Assembly (NCBI GenBank): GCA_022393335.1
Contig: JAJEKB010020704.1
Coordinates: forward strand, 1 to 64,000
Length of the DNA stretch: 64,000 nucleotides
Source: Macrotrachela quadricornifera
Taxonomy: Eukaryota; Rotifera; Eurotatoria; Philodinida; Philodinidae
Direction of reading: 5' to 3'
The notes below the pieces were generated by a model. It had not been told where the DNA came from and made no database searches. It was given only the letters and a program-made list of their open reading frames with translations. This document shows, one piece after another, positions 48,165 through 60,571 of this stretch. How positions within the stretch are numbered: position 1 is the stretch's first letter; each line of letters begins with the position of its first letter. A program made the position numbers and the translations under genes.

Positions 48165-50349
48165 CATCGGAGAACTAATCGAAACGTTTTTTGAGGGCTC
48201 GGAAAAAGGTTAGAAAGAAAAAATTTCGGCATATGCACGGCTGTATATCGAGTCCTCGATGCCTATCGAACATATATTCAGAATAGGAGGAGAATTAGAT
48301 TCGAACATATGTGCTTACGATTATCAGCGATGCATTGACGAGTTGATCTAAACATATCTTGATCTTCTAACTATAGAAACATGTTTTATCAATATATCCA
48401 CTACGCGATATTTCTTTCTTTTTTTTTTCTTTATATTTTGAGTCTTGCTTTTCATGAATATAACTTCTTTCTTATATACTCATTTAGTCAGACGGCAATT
48501 GTTATTTTCTAGAATATTTTTTGTAACTCAACATTTTATAATTTAACATTAACAAAATATTGTGAAACTACTTTGAGAAAGAGACATGAAAAGTAGATGT
48601 TCATATAATAATGATAAGAATTAATTAATGATAAAAAAACTTAAAATTAGTTAATATAGTTCTGTCTATAATCAATAATCATAGAACTGACTGAGAACAC
48701 TATTTTTCTGGAAACCGTATAATACTATATTTCTTTGGATCGATCACTCATTGATAATAGCGAATATTAATCGACTTTCAAGATATTGATATCTCAAATG
48801 GAAGCGAATTCTAAGACAGTAATATAAAAAAGTTCAAAGATTTTCAATACATTTGATTAGGCTTCTTTCGTATGTGGCTCGAAATTTATGAGAGAATCCA
48901 GTTCAGATTTTACTTTGAGATTATGAGCGATCATATCCAAGTATCAAAGATTTTTCTAACGACACCTTTATAACTGATTTTTGATAATTTTAATAAGCTT
49001 CTATTGCACACAAGAAACGAGTGATCGAATAGTGCATTTAGATGTGTTTCTTTCACCGAGTACTCGCTATTTCGATAGAATCGGAGCGCTCGAAAGAAAG
49101 CCAGATGAGTGAAAAGAAGAGAGAACTTTTCAGTTCTTTCAGAATATTTTCATGCTTGCTGAAATTCGAGCGCTCGTAGAAAATCGACTGGCCGAATAGC
49201 CAAGATCGAAGGCATCGAAGGTGTAGATGACCAACGATTAGATTTTTCGAGAGGTGCACATTAGAACAGAACCGAAAAAATTAGATCGAAATGATTCTCG
49301 AGCACTCACCGTGCCCATCGAAGGCTTTTTTAGATCTACTTAGGTATGAAAAATGCTTTTATAACTCCAGTTTAAACTCAAACAAAGAATCATATGAAAT
49401 TATTTAAAGAATATGAGTTCTGCTTTTCATATTTTGATATCCAAACTCACTTGTAAAATTCTAAATCATTGAGAAAGCACCTAGTTATTGATACAACATT
49501 GAATAACAATCCAGTTAAAATAAATAATAAAACAATCATGGTCATTTTGAACCAGTACTGGTGGATTAATTTCAATTATAATGACGCAGTGATCTTTATG
49601 ATATTCTGTGCAATTGTTGCAACTATAGTTACTAGATCAGCACTATAACCAAGTTATTGTGTTACACGCAACCAAACATATTGAATCCCTGTTCACATCT
49701 ATGAGCAATTATATTGATATCCGTGTTGTGTCAGTCTAGGGCCAAGTGAATCGACAGTCGATGAACGTTACTTGTTCCCTAGACTGAAAGGATAGGGTCT
49801 AGAAAACAGAATCCACTTGTGTCTGTCTGTCGGTAACGCGGTCAAAATGGCCATGGTAACTATGGTACAAATGACCATTTAAAACTATAGTTCGAATATA
49901 GTTCAAGTAAACATGGAGAAGACTATAATAATCATCTAATCACTATGATTTAAATTATTCGACCGGTATCGAATAAAAATGATGGTCATTGTTTGTTTAT
50001 TTATTTATTTTGATTAATTTATTATTCAATGTTGTACCAACAACTTGGTGCTTTATCAATAAATTAGGATTTTACAGGCGAGTGTCAACATAAAATTATA
50101 ATAAATAAAAATCATATTCTTTGAATAATGTGACCAAGTTTTTTTGAATAGAAACAGCCCTTGAATAATATAATTATCAAAAATCGCATTATTGTTTACA
50201 GTATTATTGTAGTTCACAATAAAATACGACAAAGTTTTAAATAAAAGAGTAGGAGCCAAACAGTCACCTACATGACAGTTTGTGATACCGGATGCAAAGG
50301 GTTTTCATATTTGAGTAGTATTTTTCTCACGATTGTACACCAGTATTAG

Positions 50350-50952
50350 CCCTTTCGTACGGGACCTGTATATATGCGGGCTGAGCTTTTACTGGTATCA
50401 TTGTTCTCATAATTTCACTTAAATTCGATCTAACATCACTCCTCTTTCTTTTTCTTATCTCACCAACATTACTGCACCATTGCTATGCATTAAAATATGT
50501 ATCTTCGTACTTATTCATATACTAGTTCTCTCTTTTTAACACGTACGCTTCGGATATTCTATGTTCTTCTACTGTATTTTGGTATATTCTTTCTTCCTCC
50601 TTTTCCTGTGTTTTTTCATATAATAAAAGGTCACAAAACCCAAAGACGTCCTTAGAATTATATACGTATCTTTCCACATAAACAAGTTACTACTCATATT
50701 ATTCCGTCAACAGCAACAAGAAAAGTCGCGCAAAGATACTGTGTAGTTTGTAGTCATACAAGCAGATGGGAGAAAAAGCGTACCGACACACGTTATCAGT
50801 GCGACATATGTGACGTTGGACTCTGTGTCATATGCTGTTTCGAAGATTATCATACTGTAAAACATTTCTAAACCCTTCTATACACCAATAAAATTTATTC
50901 AAGAATTTTCTTGAAAGTAAAAACTGCCAGAAAAAAGCCCGTAACCGAAGGG
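50350..50952 (+). mobile_element. Internally deleted piggyBac-type element (second lineage)
   Basis: The left end CCCTTTCGTACGGGAC (50350) and the inverted right end CCCTTCGGTTACGGGC (50952) match the CCC-starting TIRs of looper-like piggyBac elements and differ from the CACATTCAG ends of the 6.1-kb element. Flanks are TTAG and, at right, CAAA, so the TTAA is degraded. Only the 3' part of the transposase is kept. Confidence 0.65.
50658..50873 (+). pseudogene. piggyBac transposase C-terminal zinc-finger remnant
   Basis: The open stretch ends at TAA 50873 and reads ...PHKQVTTHIIPSTATRKVAQ, RYCVVCSHTSRWEKKRTDTR, YQCDICDVGLCVICCFEDYH, TVKHF. This is the C-terminal Cys-rich domain of PGBD-type transposases, with C-x2-C, C-x2-C, C-x2-C and a terminal H/H pattern. 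It begins just after an in-frame TAG (possibly a splice acceptor). The catalytic domain is missing. Confidence 0.75.
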
Positions 50953-51345
50953 CAAATACGCATACAGAAACTGCTTATAGAGAGGCAATTTAAACTCAAA
51001 CAAAGAGTCAAATGAAATTATTTAAAGAATATGATTTCTGCTTATCATTATTTTATGTCCAAACCCACCTGTAAAAATCTAATTAATTGATAACGCACCT
51101 AGTTGTTATTACAAAATTGAATAATAAATTAATCAGAATAAATAATTAAACAATGATCGTCATTTTTAACCAGTACTAGTGGATTGATTTAAACCATAAT
51201 GGCGCGGTGAACTTTATGATCTTTTTCATAACTGTTGCAATATTGAATCTCTGTTCACATCTATGAGCAGGTTTATCGACATCCCTATTGTGTCAGTCTA
51301 GGACCAAGTGAATCGATAGTCAATGAACGTTACTTGTAACTTTAT

Positions 51346-54239
51346 CCTGCAACCATTATATAACCACCTTGAGTAGTTATTCTGATGTTCAATCCAACTA
51401 AATTTTTCTGATTGATGGTAACATTGAATGACATCAAATTGAAATGAATCATTAGTTGACACTTCAGGACGACAGTTACTAGCATCTATGAAAATGATTC
51501 AATAGTACCCAAGCAAATATGGAATCATAACTTATATCTAATAATATTTTATACAGCTTTTGAGATTCTAGAATCAAGGCGGAAATAGTTTTAGCAAAAT
51601 GTATGCAGTACACTCTGTTTTTTCGAGCAAAGTATAAATCAGAGTGTAAAACAAAAGTAGCATATGTACAGTACATTTTGCTTAAGACTGGTACACCTGT
51701 TGTTAGAAACTCTGCTGTGCATCTTGTTTCAGATTTTCATTAGAAACATTGGTCCGCACTTCAGTGATTGGTCCAAAAATAATGTGAAACAAAAAGAAAT
51801 TACTATGAGAAAACAAGACACATAGGTTTTCAATGATGGCTATCATGAATCTGCTATTGGTTATCCATACTACCTCAGTAGTAATGGTTACTTGTACTAG
51901 TAGTAAAGATTACTCATGATGATCTATATATGAGAAAACATCATCGATATATTTTCAAGCAAGACGATAATAAATCTACTATTAATGGGATATCTAGTGT
52001 TCTACTCAGGACGTTGTAACGTAATATATTTTATATATATATATACCTTGGGTGAGTGTTGTTGATGGTCAAATGAGATAAAATATAACGTTACAGATTC
52101 ACTGTTGTTTATTTGAATCGACATATGAACACGCACAATAAATAATAAAATGAAATGTATGTAATAGATGATCAGTTGATATGCGCACACAACAATTTCA
52201 CAAAAATATACTTGTAACTCTTCCCGTGTATCTCTGACCACGAAGAGACTCTTGCTCTGTCGTAACTACTAACTAACTTCTCGTGGCTCCTAACTAACTG
52301 AACTCTACTTCTCTTTTCTTTCCACTCCTTTTATATCCTCGGTATCTCTCTCTTTCTCTTTTCTCTTTCAATTTGTTTTTTTGGAGAATTCAATACAACC
52401 TCCACTCCTGTTTGATCCGAGATATCTTTATTAATATTTCAAATGTACTATCCTTGTAACGTTCATATCCTTGATCTTTCATCGGATAATCACTTTGTAA
52501 AAGTAGTTATGTATTCTGCTCTTACGTGATATTAAACTAAGCTGACGTTCAACAAACGGTCATATTACCTAATTACGTTAAACTGACCTTTCTATCTTTA
52601 TGTGAAGAGAACGAAGAATATTCCAAAGGAAAAGATATGTAGATATTTGAATAAAGAAGGGTACCTATGTCTACATCGAAAGGGGAACACGTGATTATAT
52701 GAGTACAGAAGAATATAGATTATTGGCACAAGCGTGCGATAAATATCTGGTACTTTTATACTATTTGATATACGTTAGAAATAAATTTATACACAGAACA
52801 GCATAATAAGTATCTAACACTTGAAACAGCACTTCTAGGAGAAAGAGTTGAGGGAGTTGATAGACGAGCGTTACTTGTCATGATATGGACAGCTACAAGC
52901 TCAACTTTGAAAATAAATGCTAATAAAAAAACAAGAAATACAGTAATATTTTTTATGCGAAAAATAATAAACAAAGTTTAAGATACTTGAGAAGATCAGC
53001 GAGTCCAATTTGATCTAATCAACATGCTTTCTCAATATACGAGATAATTTTATCGAGCTTATGAAACAGAGAAAAAATGTTCTGTCTTTGTAAAACTCAT
53101 TTTTGAATTCATGAAAAAACATTCGACAATTTAGGGAACGACAGGAAACGCCGTCTTTTTTCCCTTAGAACGATGCTGTGTTGTCTAGAATGCGTTCATC
53201 ATTTCAAAGAATCTATTCTCAGATGTTTCTCTACAGAACGTCATAGAAAGTGATCTCATTTTGATGTAACCCTGTCTTGACCGTTACTAAAAAGAATGTA
53301 CAAAGACTCATTGTATGGTCTTATGGAATAGTTCAGAACGCTTTCTATCTAGATAAAGAACGAGTTTTGAACTAAGAAGAAAGCATTCCAAAATCGGGTA
53401 GAACGGTAAAGAATGAGTTGCTTCAGATGCAGAACGTACTTTTGTTGTTCATGAACGCATTCAATAAAGTAAAGAATACATTCTTCACTTACAGAATCCA
53501 GTTCAATTTTTCTAAAAATGCGTTTTTTTTCAGTTTTTTTTAAATATTTTTCACTGGGTATATATTGGGGAAAAGAATGTTCTCGTCATAATAGATAGAA
53601 AAGAAATTCTTATTCTCTAGCTCAGCTAAACCGAAAAAAGGGGAACGATTCCTATAAGTCATCTAAAGAAGATAAGAATCTATTTCCGTATCCCAACCAA
53701 ATAGAAAAACATGAATCTATTTCTAGAACTTCGTTAAACAATAACATAAAATTTATTTTGATATCTGAGCGCAAGAGAAAATTAATACTTTATGTGGAAA
53801 ACTGGACTACAGGAAAACATACAAGGGTTTTTCTACAGCTCAACTGAACTAAAAAATTATAACCTATTTGTATAAATGCGAAGTAAAAAACAAAATAAGA
53901 ATGCATTTCTATATATATAAACTGCAGAAAAACTTAGGATCCATTGCTGTCTCAACTAATTAGAAAAACTAGAATCTATTTCTATAACTTAACTGAAGAA
54001 AAAAAAATGAAAATTGATTTTGTAAAATTGACCTAAAGAAACAAATAGAAATCTATTTTTATACCTGAACTGCTGACTTTAATTCTATTAGTCTCAGAAT
54101 CAGGGTCGAACACCAATTTTTTGTCATAAGTTTATTTTCTACTTTATCACAAGTCAGTTTTTCACGTAAGATCAAAAGCCGTTTTGATGAAAGAGTAGAA
54201 TAATATACCCTTATGCGTGCACTATAAAAAATTTCCGTG
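51346..54239. other. Spacer with simple repeats
   Basis: No supported gene. A (TA)n tract lies near 52035 and a CT-rich patch at 52300-52380. Between about 53590 and 54070 a degenerate unit of about 60-75 bp recurs (CTGAAGAAAAAA...AGAATCTATTTCTATAACTT). Short AGAACG/CGTTCT motifs recur at 53150-53470. Confidence 0.35.
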
Positions 54240-54620
54240 TTCTGGGAAACTGAAACCAGCTCGGAAACCCTCTCGGGAACCTTTTTTGGTTTCCAAGAGG
54301 GTTTCCGATCTTTAAAGCGTTTTCAAGAATAGCTTATCGGTTTCAGAGCTTTCGGAAATCTTTCGATTTTCGACAGTACTGAGTTGAATACCTTTATAGT
54401 ATTCTACAATATCTTTTCACCATTATCGGAAACCGATGCTTCTTTAAAACGCCTTTGAGTATCCGAAAACGTATCCGAGAATATATTATCGGTTTCCGAA
54501 TTACCCGTCCGGAAACCAAAAGAGTTGCGGACCTTTCGAAAACTCTAAAAAGTTATCCTAGAATGCCTTTTCGGTTTCCGAACAATCCCAAATTCAAAAA
54601 GGTATAGTCAGAAACCTAAA
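54240..54620. repeat. GGAAACC / GGTTTCCGA-rich repeat block
   Basis: GGAAAC(C) and its complement GGTTTCC occur over ten times in both orientations. The same motif reappears at 57330-57500 together with a shared flank ATGAAAGAGTAGAATAATAT (near 54187 and 57532). The two blocks are probably ends of one composite repeat. Confidence 0.55.
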
Positions 54621-54808
54621 TCAGTTTCTGAATTTTTCTTGAATCTTTGACGCTGTTTTGAGTTCGAAAGTCTTTGAAATGAGTTTTAAACAATATCCTA
54701 TAGCGCATCAACTTACCCAATGAAAATAGTTGAAATACGATTGGAAGTTGCCGTTACACGAGAATTGCGTAACCTGATAACTCAAGACCTGTATCATAAC
54801 TATGAGAG

Positions 54809-55187
54809 GAAAGTTACCGATATCCATGAGTTATGTTACAAGGCAACGGGTAACTTATAACTCATAATGCAAAATTGTAACTCTATTAAGGAAAAGATAT
54901 TTCTCGAAATTCACGAGATTTCATTAATTTTGGTCAAAGGTTTTCAAGGATGACTAACAAGAATTTGCGAGCCATTTATCGAGTTTTTTTAAAATCTTCT
55001 TCCTCCTTTAGTGCCCTAGGAAGTCTAATATTTCGAAAATAACGATATTTTATAACGTTTGATCAAAGTTTATAAAATATCATTGTCTCTGAGAAACATG
55101 CTTTCCGTAATAGAGTCAAAAGATTCCATTACGACTTATGAATTATCCGTTACTTGCTAATGTAACTTATGGGTATTGGTAACTTCC
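54809..55187. repeat. Diverged inverted repeat
   Basis: GAAAGTTACCGATATCCATG... (54809-54915) is inverted at 55081-55187 (...CATTGGTAACTTCC side) with about 75% identity by eye. Confidence 0.6.
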
Positions 55188-55948
55188 ATCTAGTAAGGGG
55201 CTAGGGATAGATATAAGGAGTTTAGAATATATACAAGAGGCTCAGAACATAGGCGCCGGAACTAGTGTCCGACATGACCGTGACTGATAATTGATCACGC
55301 GCGGTCATGGATACTTAAATAATCATATATTTTCTCTCCATGTTAGATGATTTAAATTTTTCATTATCAAATAGCTTCATATTCTTAACTTATTTCGACA
55401 ATTTTTATTTTTCTCGAATCAAAATACCTATACACAAATATCACAAATATACTTAAACAATAACATATATATCTTTGTTATTAATTCATTAAATCAAATC
55501 CAATTAATCAAGAGTATAAGATTCTCCTCCTTGGTTAAAAATCCCATCGTCTATGTTTGTTTTTCCTTTTTTTGAATTTTGTTTAGTTACTTCTAAAGAA
55601 CAAGCGTGATTCACGGTCACAGATCACGAGCCATGGCCGCCTTGACCGTGACCAAAAAATTTGATCACGCCAGACACTAGGCAGAACACCGTCAATTTGG
55701 AGGAGGCTCCAAAAATTTCTCAAATAATGATCAGAAGAAGAAAAGGAGGTAATGGTTAACTTTTGAAAGTCGTAAATTTCTGTCAGGACTTTCTTTACAA
55801 TAGTGTTAACACTGTTTCTTAATTTCACGATAAACAGAGGTCCTACAAGTAGAGTGTTAAATTGGATAATTGAAATGGTTATCAGTTCTTGATGGCCTTT
55901 CGACTGACAATACGATTGTCTCAATCATGAGAGGGCCAACGTGATAAC
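55188..55948. other. Spacer with GACCGTGAC / GATCACGC motifs
   Basis: GACCGTGAC with GATCACGC occurs near 55272-55305 and, in a related inverted arrangement, near 55612-55670. A minus-strand frame at 55583-55924 overlaps this repeat and has no recognisable domain. Confidence 0.35.
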
Positions 55949-56466
55949 GGTTTCAACTGTTCAATTGCTTTTTAGTATGGTCTTTGTACAAAAGATAGAC
56001 TCCAGTGAGATATGAAAAATTCTAAAAGATTAAATCCCCTTAAGCCTTTCATCCAGAGTTATAGATATTTGATTAGAATTTTAGCCTTGCCATGGTATAT
56101 ACCAACAAATCGAATGACGATATTTCTACTTGAGATTTTGTCCACAGACATGTATATTTATGAGTAGAATTCCTTGAAAATTTCAGCTGAAAAGAACGTT
56201 TGCTTTCCGAGATATTAAAGCCCCAAAAATGACCTATATACCACAAAAGATGCTAGAACTTTCTTTTTTTTAAGATTTTACTATCTATGCAAATAAACTC
56301 GTTCGATTTATTGGTATATACCATGGCAAGGCTAAAATTCTAGAATAATATCTGTAACTCTGGATGAAAGGCCTAAGGGGATTTAATCTTTTGGGATTTT
56401 TCATATCTCACTGGGGTCTATCTTTTGCACAAAGCCCATACGCAAAAGGAATTGGACAGTTGAAAA
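55949..56466. repeat. Foldback element, 518 bp
   Basis: The left arm 55949-56119 (TTTCAACTGTTCAATTGC..., ATATGAAAAATTCTAAAAGA) is inverted at 56300-56466, including the shared CCTTGCCATGGTATATACCA. About 90% identity. No ORF. Confidence 0.85.
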
Positions 56467-57992
56467 CATTTTCTCGTAAGAGTTACTCGGAGAAAATTTA
56501 GATTTTATGTACAGCAAGCTAGCAAGATGTGAATGATACTGCTTAGCGAAAAATTATGGATAAAAAGACTTCGAGCAAGATTTCTTACCCTACTTGTTGT
56601 TGCGATATTAAAAAACTTTCGAATGTCGAGCAGAAATTATGCAGTTGTACACGTAACAAAAAGTCGACGTTTTACGCATAAAAGTTATACATTTAAACGC
56701 GTAAAAAAATACTTTTCTTGAGTGAAAAAAGTAAACTGATCAGGATAAACGCTTTCAAACTTCTTTATTTTGAAAGAATTTTTTTTGTGTTAAAATGTGC
56801 GCTTTTACGCCTCGAAGCATTTACTTTTCTTTCTTCTCTGTTTGAGTAGGCAAAAAGTAAAAAAAATTATTGAATTTTATTCGTTTGTTCATTCTTCGTG
56901 GTGTTGTTCGTCGTGGCTGTAGCATAGCTTCCAATTTCTGATAGTGATAGCCTCCAAAGACGGCTAAATTTTGAGTTTTTTTTCTGAAAAAAACTATTCA
57001 TTCAGTTTTTCATCATGTTGTTGGAGACTCTTCCAGAAACATAGATCAAGTTCAGTCTCCCAAGCTTTCGCTCTTCCAAATCAGGGGAGGCTCCAGTCTC
57101 CCCAGGCCTAATGGCTCCATCGTGTATAGTTAAGGATAGACATAAGGGGTTAAGCATAGATAGAGGGAGTTTAGAATAGATATAAGGGGTTAAGGATAGA
57201 AATAGGGGGTTAAGGATAGATATAAGGGAGTTAGATTTAGGCGTTCTTGCATTCTAGAATGTTTTTCAGGATGCGAAAACGTCTTTAGTTAGTCCAAGCA
57301 TCTTCAGCATGTTTGACAGTTCTGAGCTGCTCGTGAGCTCGGAAACCGTTCATTGCTTTCCGGAATAAACAATCTACAAAACTATATACTTGGGTATTTT
57401 AGGGTTTTCGATACCTCGGAAACCCATGCTCGAAAATCCTTAAAAGGTTTCCGATAGTAACAAATTCGGAAACCCTTAATGGGTTTCCAAGAAAACGGAT
57501 TTTTTTAGAGTGTAGAATCATAAACCCTTTTTATGAAAGAGTAGAATAATATACCTTTATCCGTAGAATGATGAACCCTTTTCCATGAATTTCAAGGTAA
57601 TAAACGCTTTTTATTTTCATGTACCTTCGCTTTCATAAACCCTTCGGCTCATAAATCCTTAGAGGGTTTATGAAAAGTTGTATATAAAACAAAGGTTTCA
57701 TATCCTACTCTTTTCTTTACAGTACTCTTAGGCTAATAACAATAATAACAATAATTGAAGCTATTGTTGAAAAGATTTGTAACTAGTTTAATAAGTATTT
57801 ATGAATTTTTGTTTTTAATCTAAATCAGTTCAGAATTTATTGGGAACAAAGTCACCTTGACATATTTTATGAAAGCAGAAGGTCGTTGTGACACTCAGCT
57901 TACAACTCTGACGGTTAAGGTCATAATGATATTGAAGGTAATATCATTAAAATTAAATAAATTAGGCTGGGATGTCAAAAGATTTTTTATAA
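56467..57992. other. Spacer with simple tandem and GGAAACC repeats
   Basis: At 57130-57230 the unit GGTTAAGGATAGATATAAGG repeats four to five times. GGAAACC motifs fill 57330-57500 and CATAAACCCTT motifs fill 57525-57670. No gene supported. Confidence 0.4.
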
Positions 57993-58163
57993 GAGGGTGA
58001 AGGCGAGACTAGCTACCATAACCGGTTTCACGTCGACAAAGACAATCATCAGGTGACAATAACTTCTTTATGACTTCGAATAATCACAAGAATTCATTGC
58101 CATCTGATGCGCGTCTTTGTCGATGTGATACCGATTATGGTAGCTAGTCTCACCCTCACCCTC
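57993..58163. repeat. Inverted repeat with 68-bp arms
   Basis: GAGGGTGAAGGCGAGACTAG... (57993-58060) inverts to ...CTAGTCTCACCCTCACCCTC (58096-58163), including the shared CTACCATAA.CGGT and GACAAAGAC blocks; about 85% identity. Confidence 0.8.
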
Positions 58164-58404
58164 CCAAAAAAGTGACATAAATTTTATCAAATATTAGAAC
58201 GTATTTATTCCATACGTAAAGTTACGATTATATTAAATCAAAAATAGGCATATATACGTATTAAAAATATCAGTCAGATTTAATTCAGATGAGTATTTAT
58301 GGTAGTATTCACGAGATAGTATAAGAAGTTCAAATGTAAAAATATACACAACTCTAAATCTATCTTTTTAATTAATACAATCAAGATGCACACATCAAAT
58401 AGTA

Positions 58405-59300
58405 CAGGGTGTCCCAAAAGTCACTTACCAAAAAAAAATTTGAATATCTCCCTTACGGCTCGAGTAAATGAGCTGGTTTTTTTTATCATTAACAGAGGCA
58501 TGTTCAAAGTTTGTATCCATACAGGTATGTTCAGAGAGACTCTTTGTTAAGTATCATTATTGGTTTGAACAAAAAAATTTTTACTTTTTCACAGATAGGA
58601 AGAAAAAATCATATACTTAACAAAAGATCTCTCTAGGCATGTCTTTATGAATATGAAGCTTAAACATGCTTCTATCATTGGTAAAAAAATCAGCTCGTTT
58701 GCTTGAACCGTAAAGGAGATATTTAATTTTTTTTTGACAAAATGACTTTTCAAGGTTGCCTAAAAATTACGCAACGGACAAAAAACTGATTATCTCCATT
58801 ACGGCTCGAGCAGACGGGCTAATTCTTTTATCAATAATAGAGGCATGTTCAAGCTTCAGATTCATAAAGACATGTCCAGAGAAATTCTTTGTTAAGTATA
58901 TTGGTTTCTTTTCTTATCTGTGATAAAGAAAACATTTTTTGTTGAGGTCATTCGTGGTACTTAACAAAGGTTTTCTCTAACTTTGTCTGTATGGATTTAA
59001 AGTGTGAACATACCGCTATTATGGGTAAAATACCAATTTGTTTGGTTGAGCTGTAACAGAAATATTTAAATTTTCTTGGTAAGATGACTTTTCGCTTACC
59101 CTGCTCGTATCTGTGAAAAAGTAAAAATTTTTTTGTTCAAACCAATAATGATACTTAACAAAGAGTCTCTCTGGACATGTCTTTATCGATATAAACTTTG
59201 AACATGCGCCTATCGTTGATAAAAAATCAGGTCATTTGCTCGAACTGCAAGGAAGATATTCAAATTTTTTTTTTTTGTAAGTGACTTTTCGGACACCTTG
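58405..59300. repeat. Foldback MITE with TA flanks and nested arms
   Basis: The ends CAGGGTGTCCCAAAAGTCAC and, inverted, CAAGGTGTCCGAAAAGTCAC are flanked by TA (58403-58404 and 59301-59302). Inside, a unit of about 170 bp (TATCTCCCTTACGGCTCGAG ... GGCATGTTCAA ... CTTTGTTAAGTAT) is present about five times in alternating orientation (about 58430, 58610, 58770, 58930 and 59110). No transposase. Confidence 0.85.
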
Positions 59301-59302
59301 TA

Positions 59303-60571
59303 CTGTGGGAGCAATGTATTTTTAATTTGATAAAAAAGAAGAAAATTAAAAATCGTAAAATTAGTATACTAATTCCATTTAAGTCATGAGAAATTATCTT
59401 TGATTAAATAGAAACTTACGGTCAATAATGAATTTTTGGATAAAAACAGTTGCAATTTGAATTATGCATGGAAGAAACTTTAAATATTTTATAAATTAAA
59501 TCGAGATAAAAAATAATTCATTTGACTGATTAGAGTTTAGATATAAAATAATATTGTATTTTTGGAACTCTTTTTAAACAATAATTCATCCTCCCATAAA
59601 ATTTGAGACGAAAGTTATATTAGAGTTAGAAATGAAGTTATTCAACGTTGAACTAATATAGAATGGCCATGGCACATCCAACTGGCTTGGCTGATCGGTA
59701 TGTAAACTGAAGTTCCAGAGATCAATACTCTATATATTCATATTTCTTCTGTATATTTAGCAAATCCTATCAAGATCCTGCCAAGAAATTTATGACGTCA
59801 TGTAAGAAAGCTGGTCCAATCCTGTAAAGATTCTGCCGAGAAAATTACATAAATCCTGGCAGGATTCTGTAGTTTCGTGGCTACACACTTCTTTCAAGAA
59901 ACAGCAGAATCCTGACCATATTCTTCAAGGATTTGACGCTGAAACCTCAAGGATTTTCCCTAAGGTTATACACATTAGTGTGTTTCTCTTTACAACTAGG
60001 AACATATTTGCACTCTAGCGGTTACGTTAGTTTTCAATAATGAGAATGGATGGACAGTCAGCTAAGATCATGTTTGATATTTTTATTTTATCTAACAATA
60101 GATATTTCAATCTCTGCTGGAAACAAGATGTTAAAATCGTCGAGAGGGTGACTACGTCATATTTGACGGTTCATTGATGTCCTTCTCATATGATGAACTT
60201 GCTATTTGTCACTCTAATTTCTTGCTTCGTTCGAGTGAATGAAGTATCGACATTTGCACTCAAAGTTATAGTCGCAGAATCATCACAAATACTGAGAACG
60301 AAGATTCTAGTCATCTGATAATTATATTTGACTCGTACAAACAATCTAAGACTATCATGAGGCCATCCAGATTCATTCCTCAAACGAAAGCAATCCTAGA
60401 AAAAGCTATTTGCTAGGACTGGTTTTAAGTATGCTTTAAGAAGATTGAAACCTTCACGATCGATAAGGCACTCGGAAAAATCATGTATTCTTCGTTACTT
60501 GCGCTGACGACAAGCCTCATATATCTCGCTCTCCAAAATATATCCCAGAACTTATGATTCTGCTTATAAAT
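59303..60571. other. Spacer with AATCCTG-type motifs
   Basis: Between 59760 and 59950 AATCCTG / CAGGATT motifs recur, some as palindromes (AATCCTGGCAGGATT). No supported gene. Confidence 0.35.

Larger units (their letters stand above)
47317..51345. repeat. Dispersed arm/hub foldback family
   Basis: Right-arm copies lie at about 47403-47878 and 49868-50340 as direct repeats sharing long blocks (for example ATGGAGAAGACTAT and TTTGAGTAGTATTTTTCTCA). Left-arm copies, largely inverse to the start of the right arm, lie at about 49371-49770 and 50990-51345. Between the arms at 49728-49830 the two hub motifs CAGTCTAGGGCCAAGTGAAT and CCCTAGACTGAAAGGATAGG are adjacent. A nested 217-bp inverted repeat sits at 47948-48164 and a deleted piggyBac at 50350. 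From 48165 to 49370 no gene or clear repeat is seen. No transposase was found for the family. Confidence 0.75.

Noticed and set aside
52002..52400. Possible LTR-like segment (TATA tract, CT-rich patch)
   Set aside because: No second copy, no primer-binding site or TG...CA borders with duplication could be shown.
55583..55924. 113-codon minus-strand frame
   Set aside because: Overlaps the GACCGTGAC repeat and has no domain-like features.
57525..57670. ATAAACCC-type motifs as telomere repeats
   Set aside because: Irregular spacing and mixed orientation; not a tandem telomere array.
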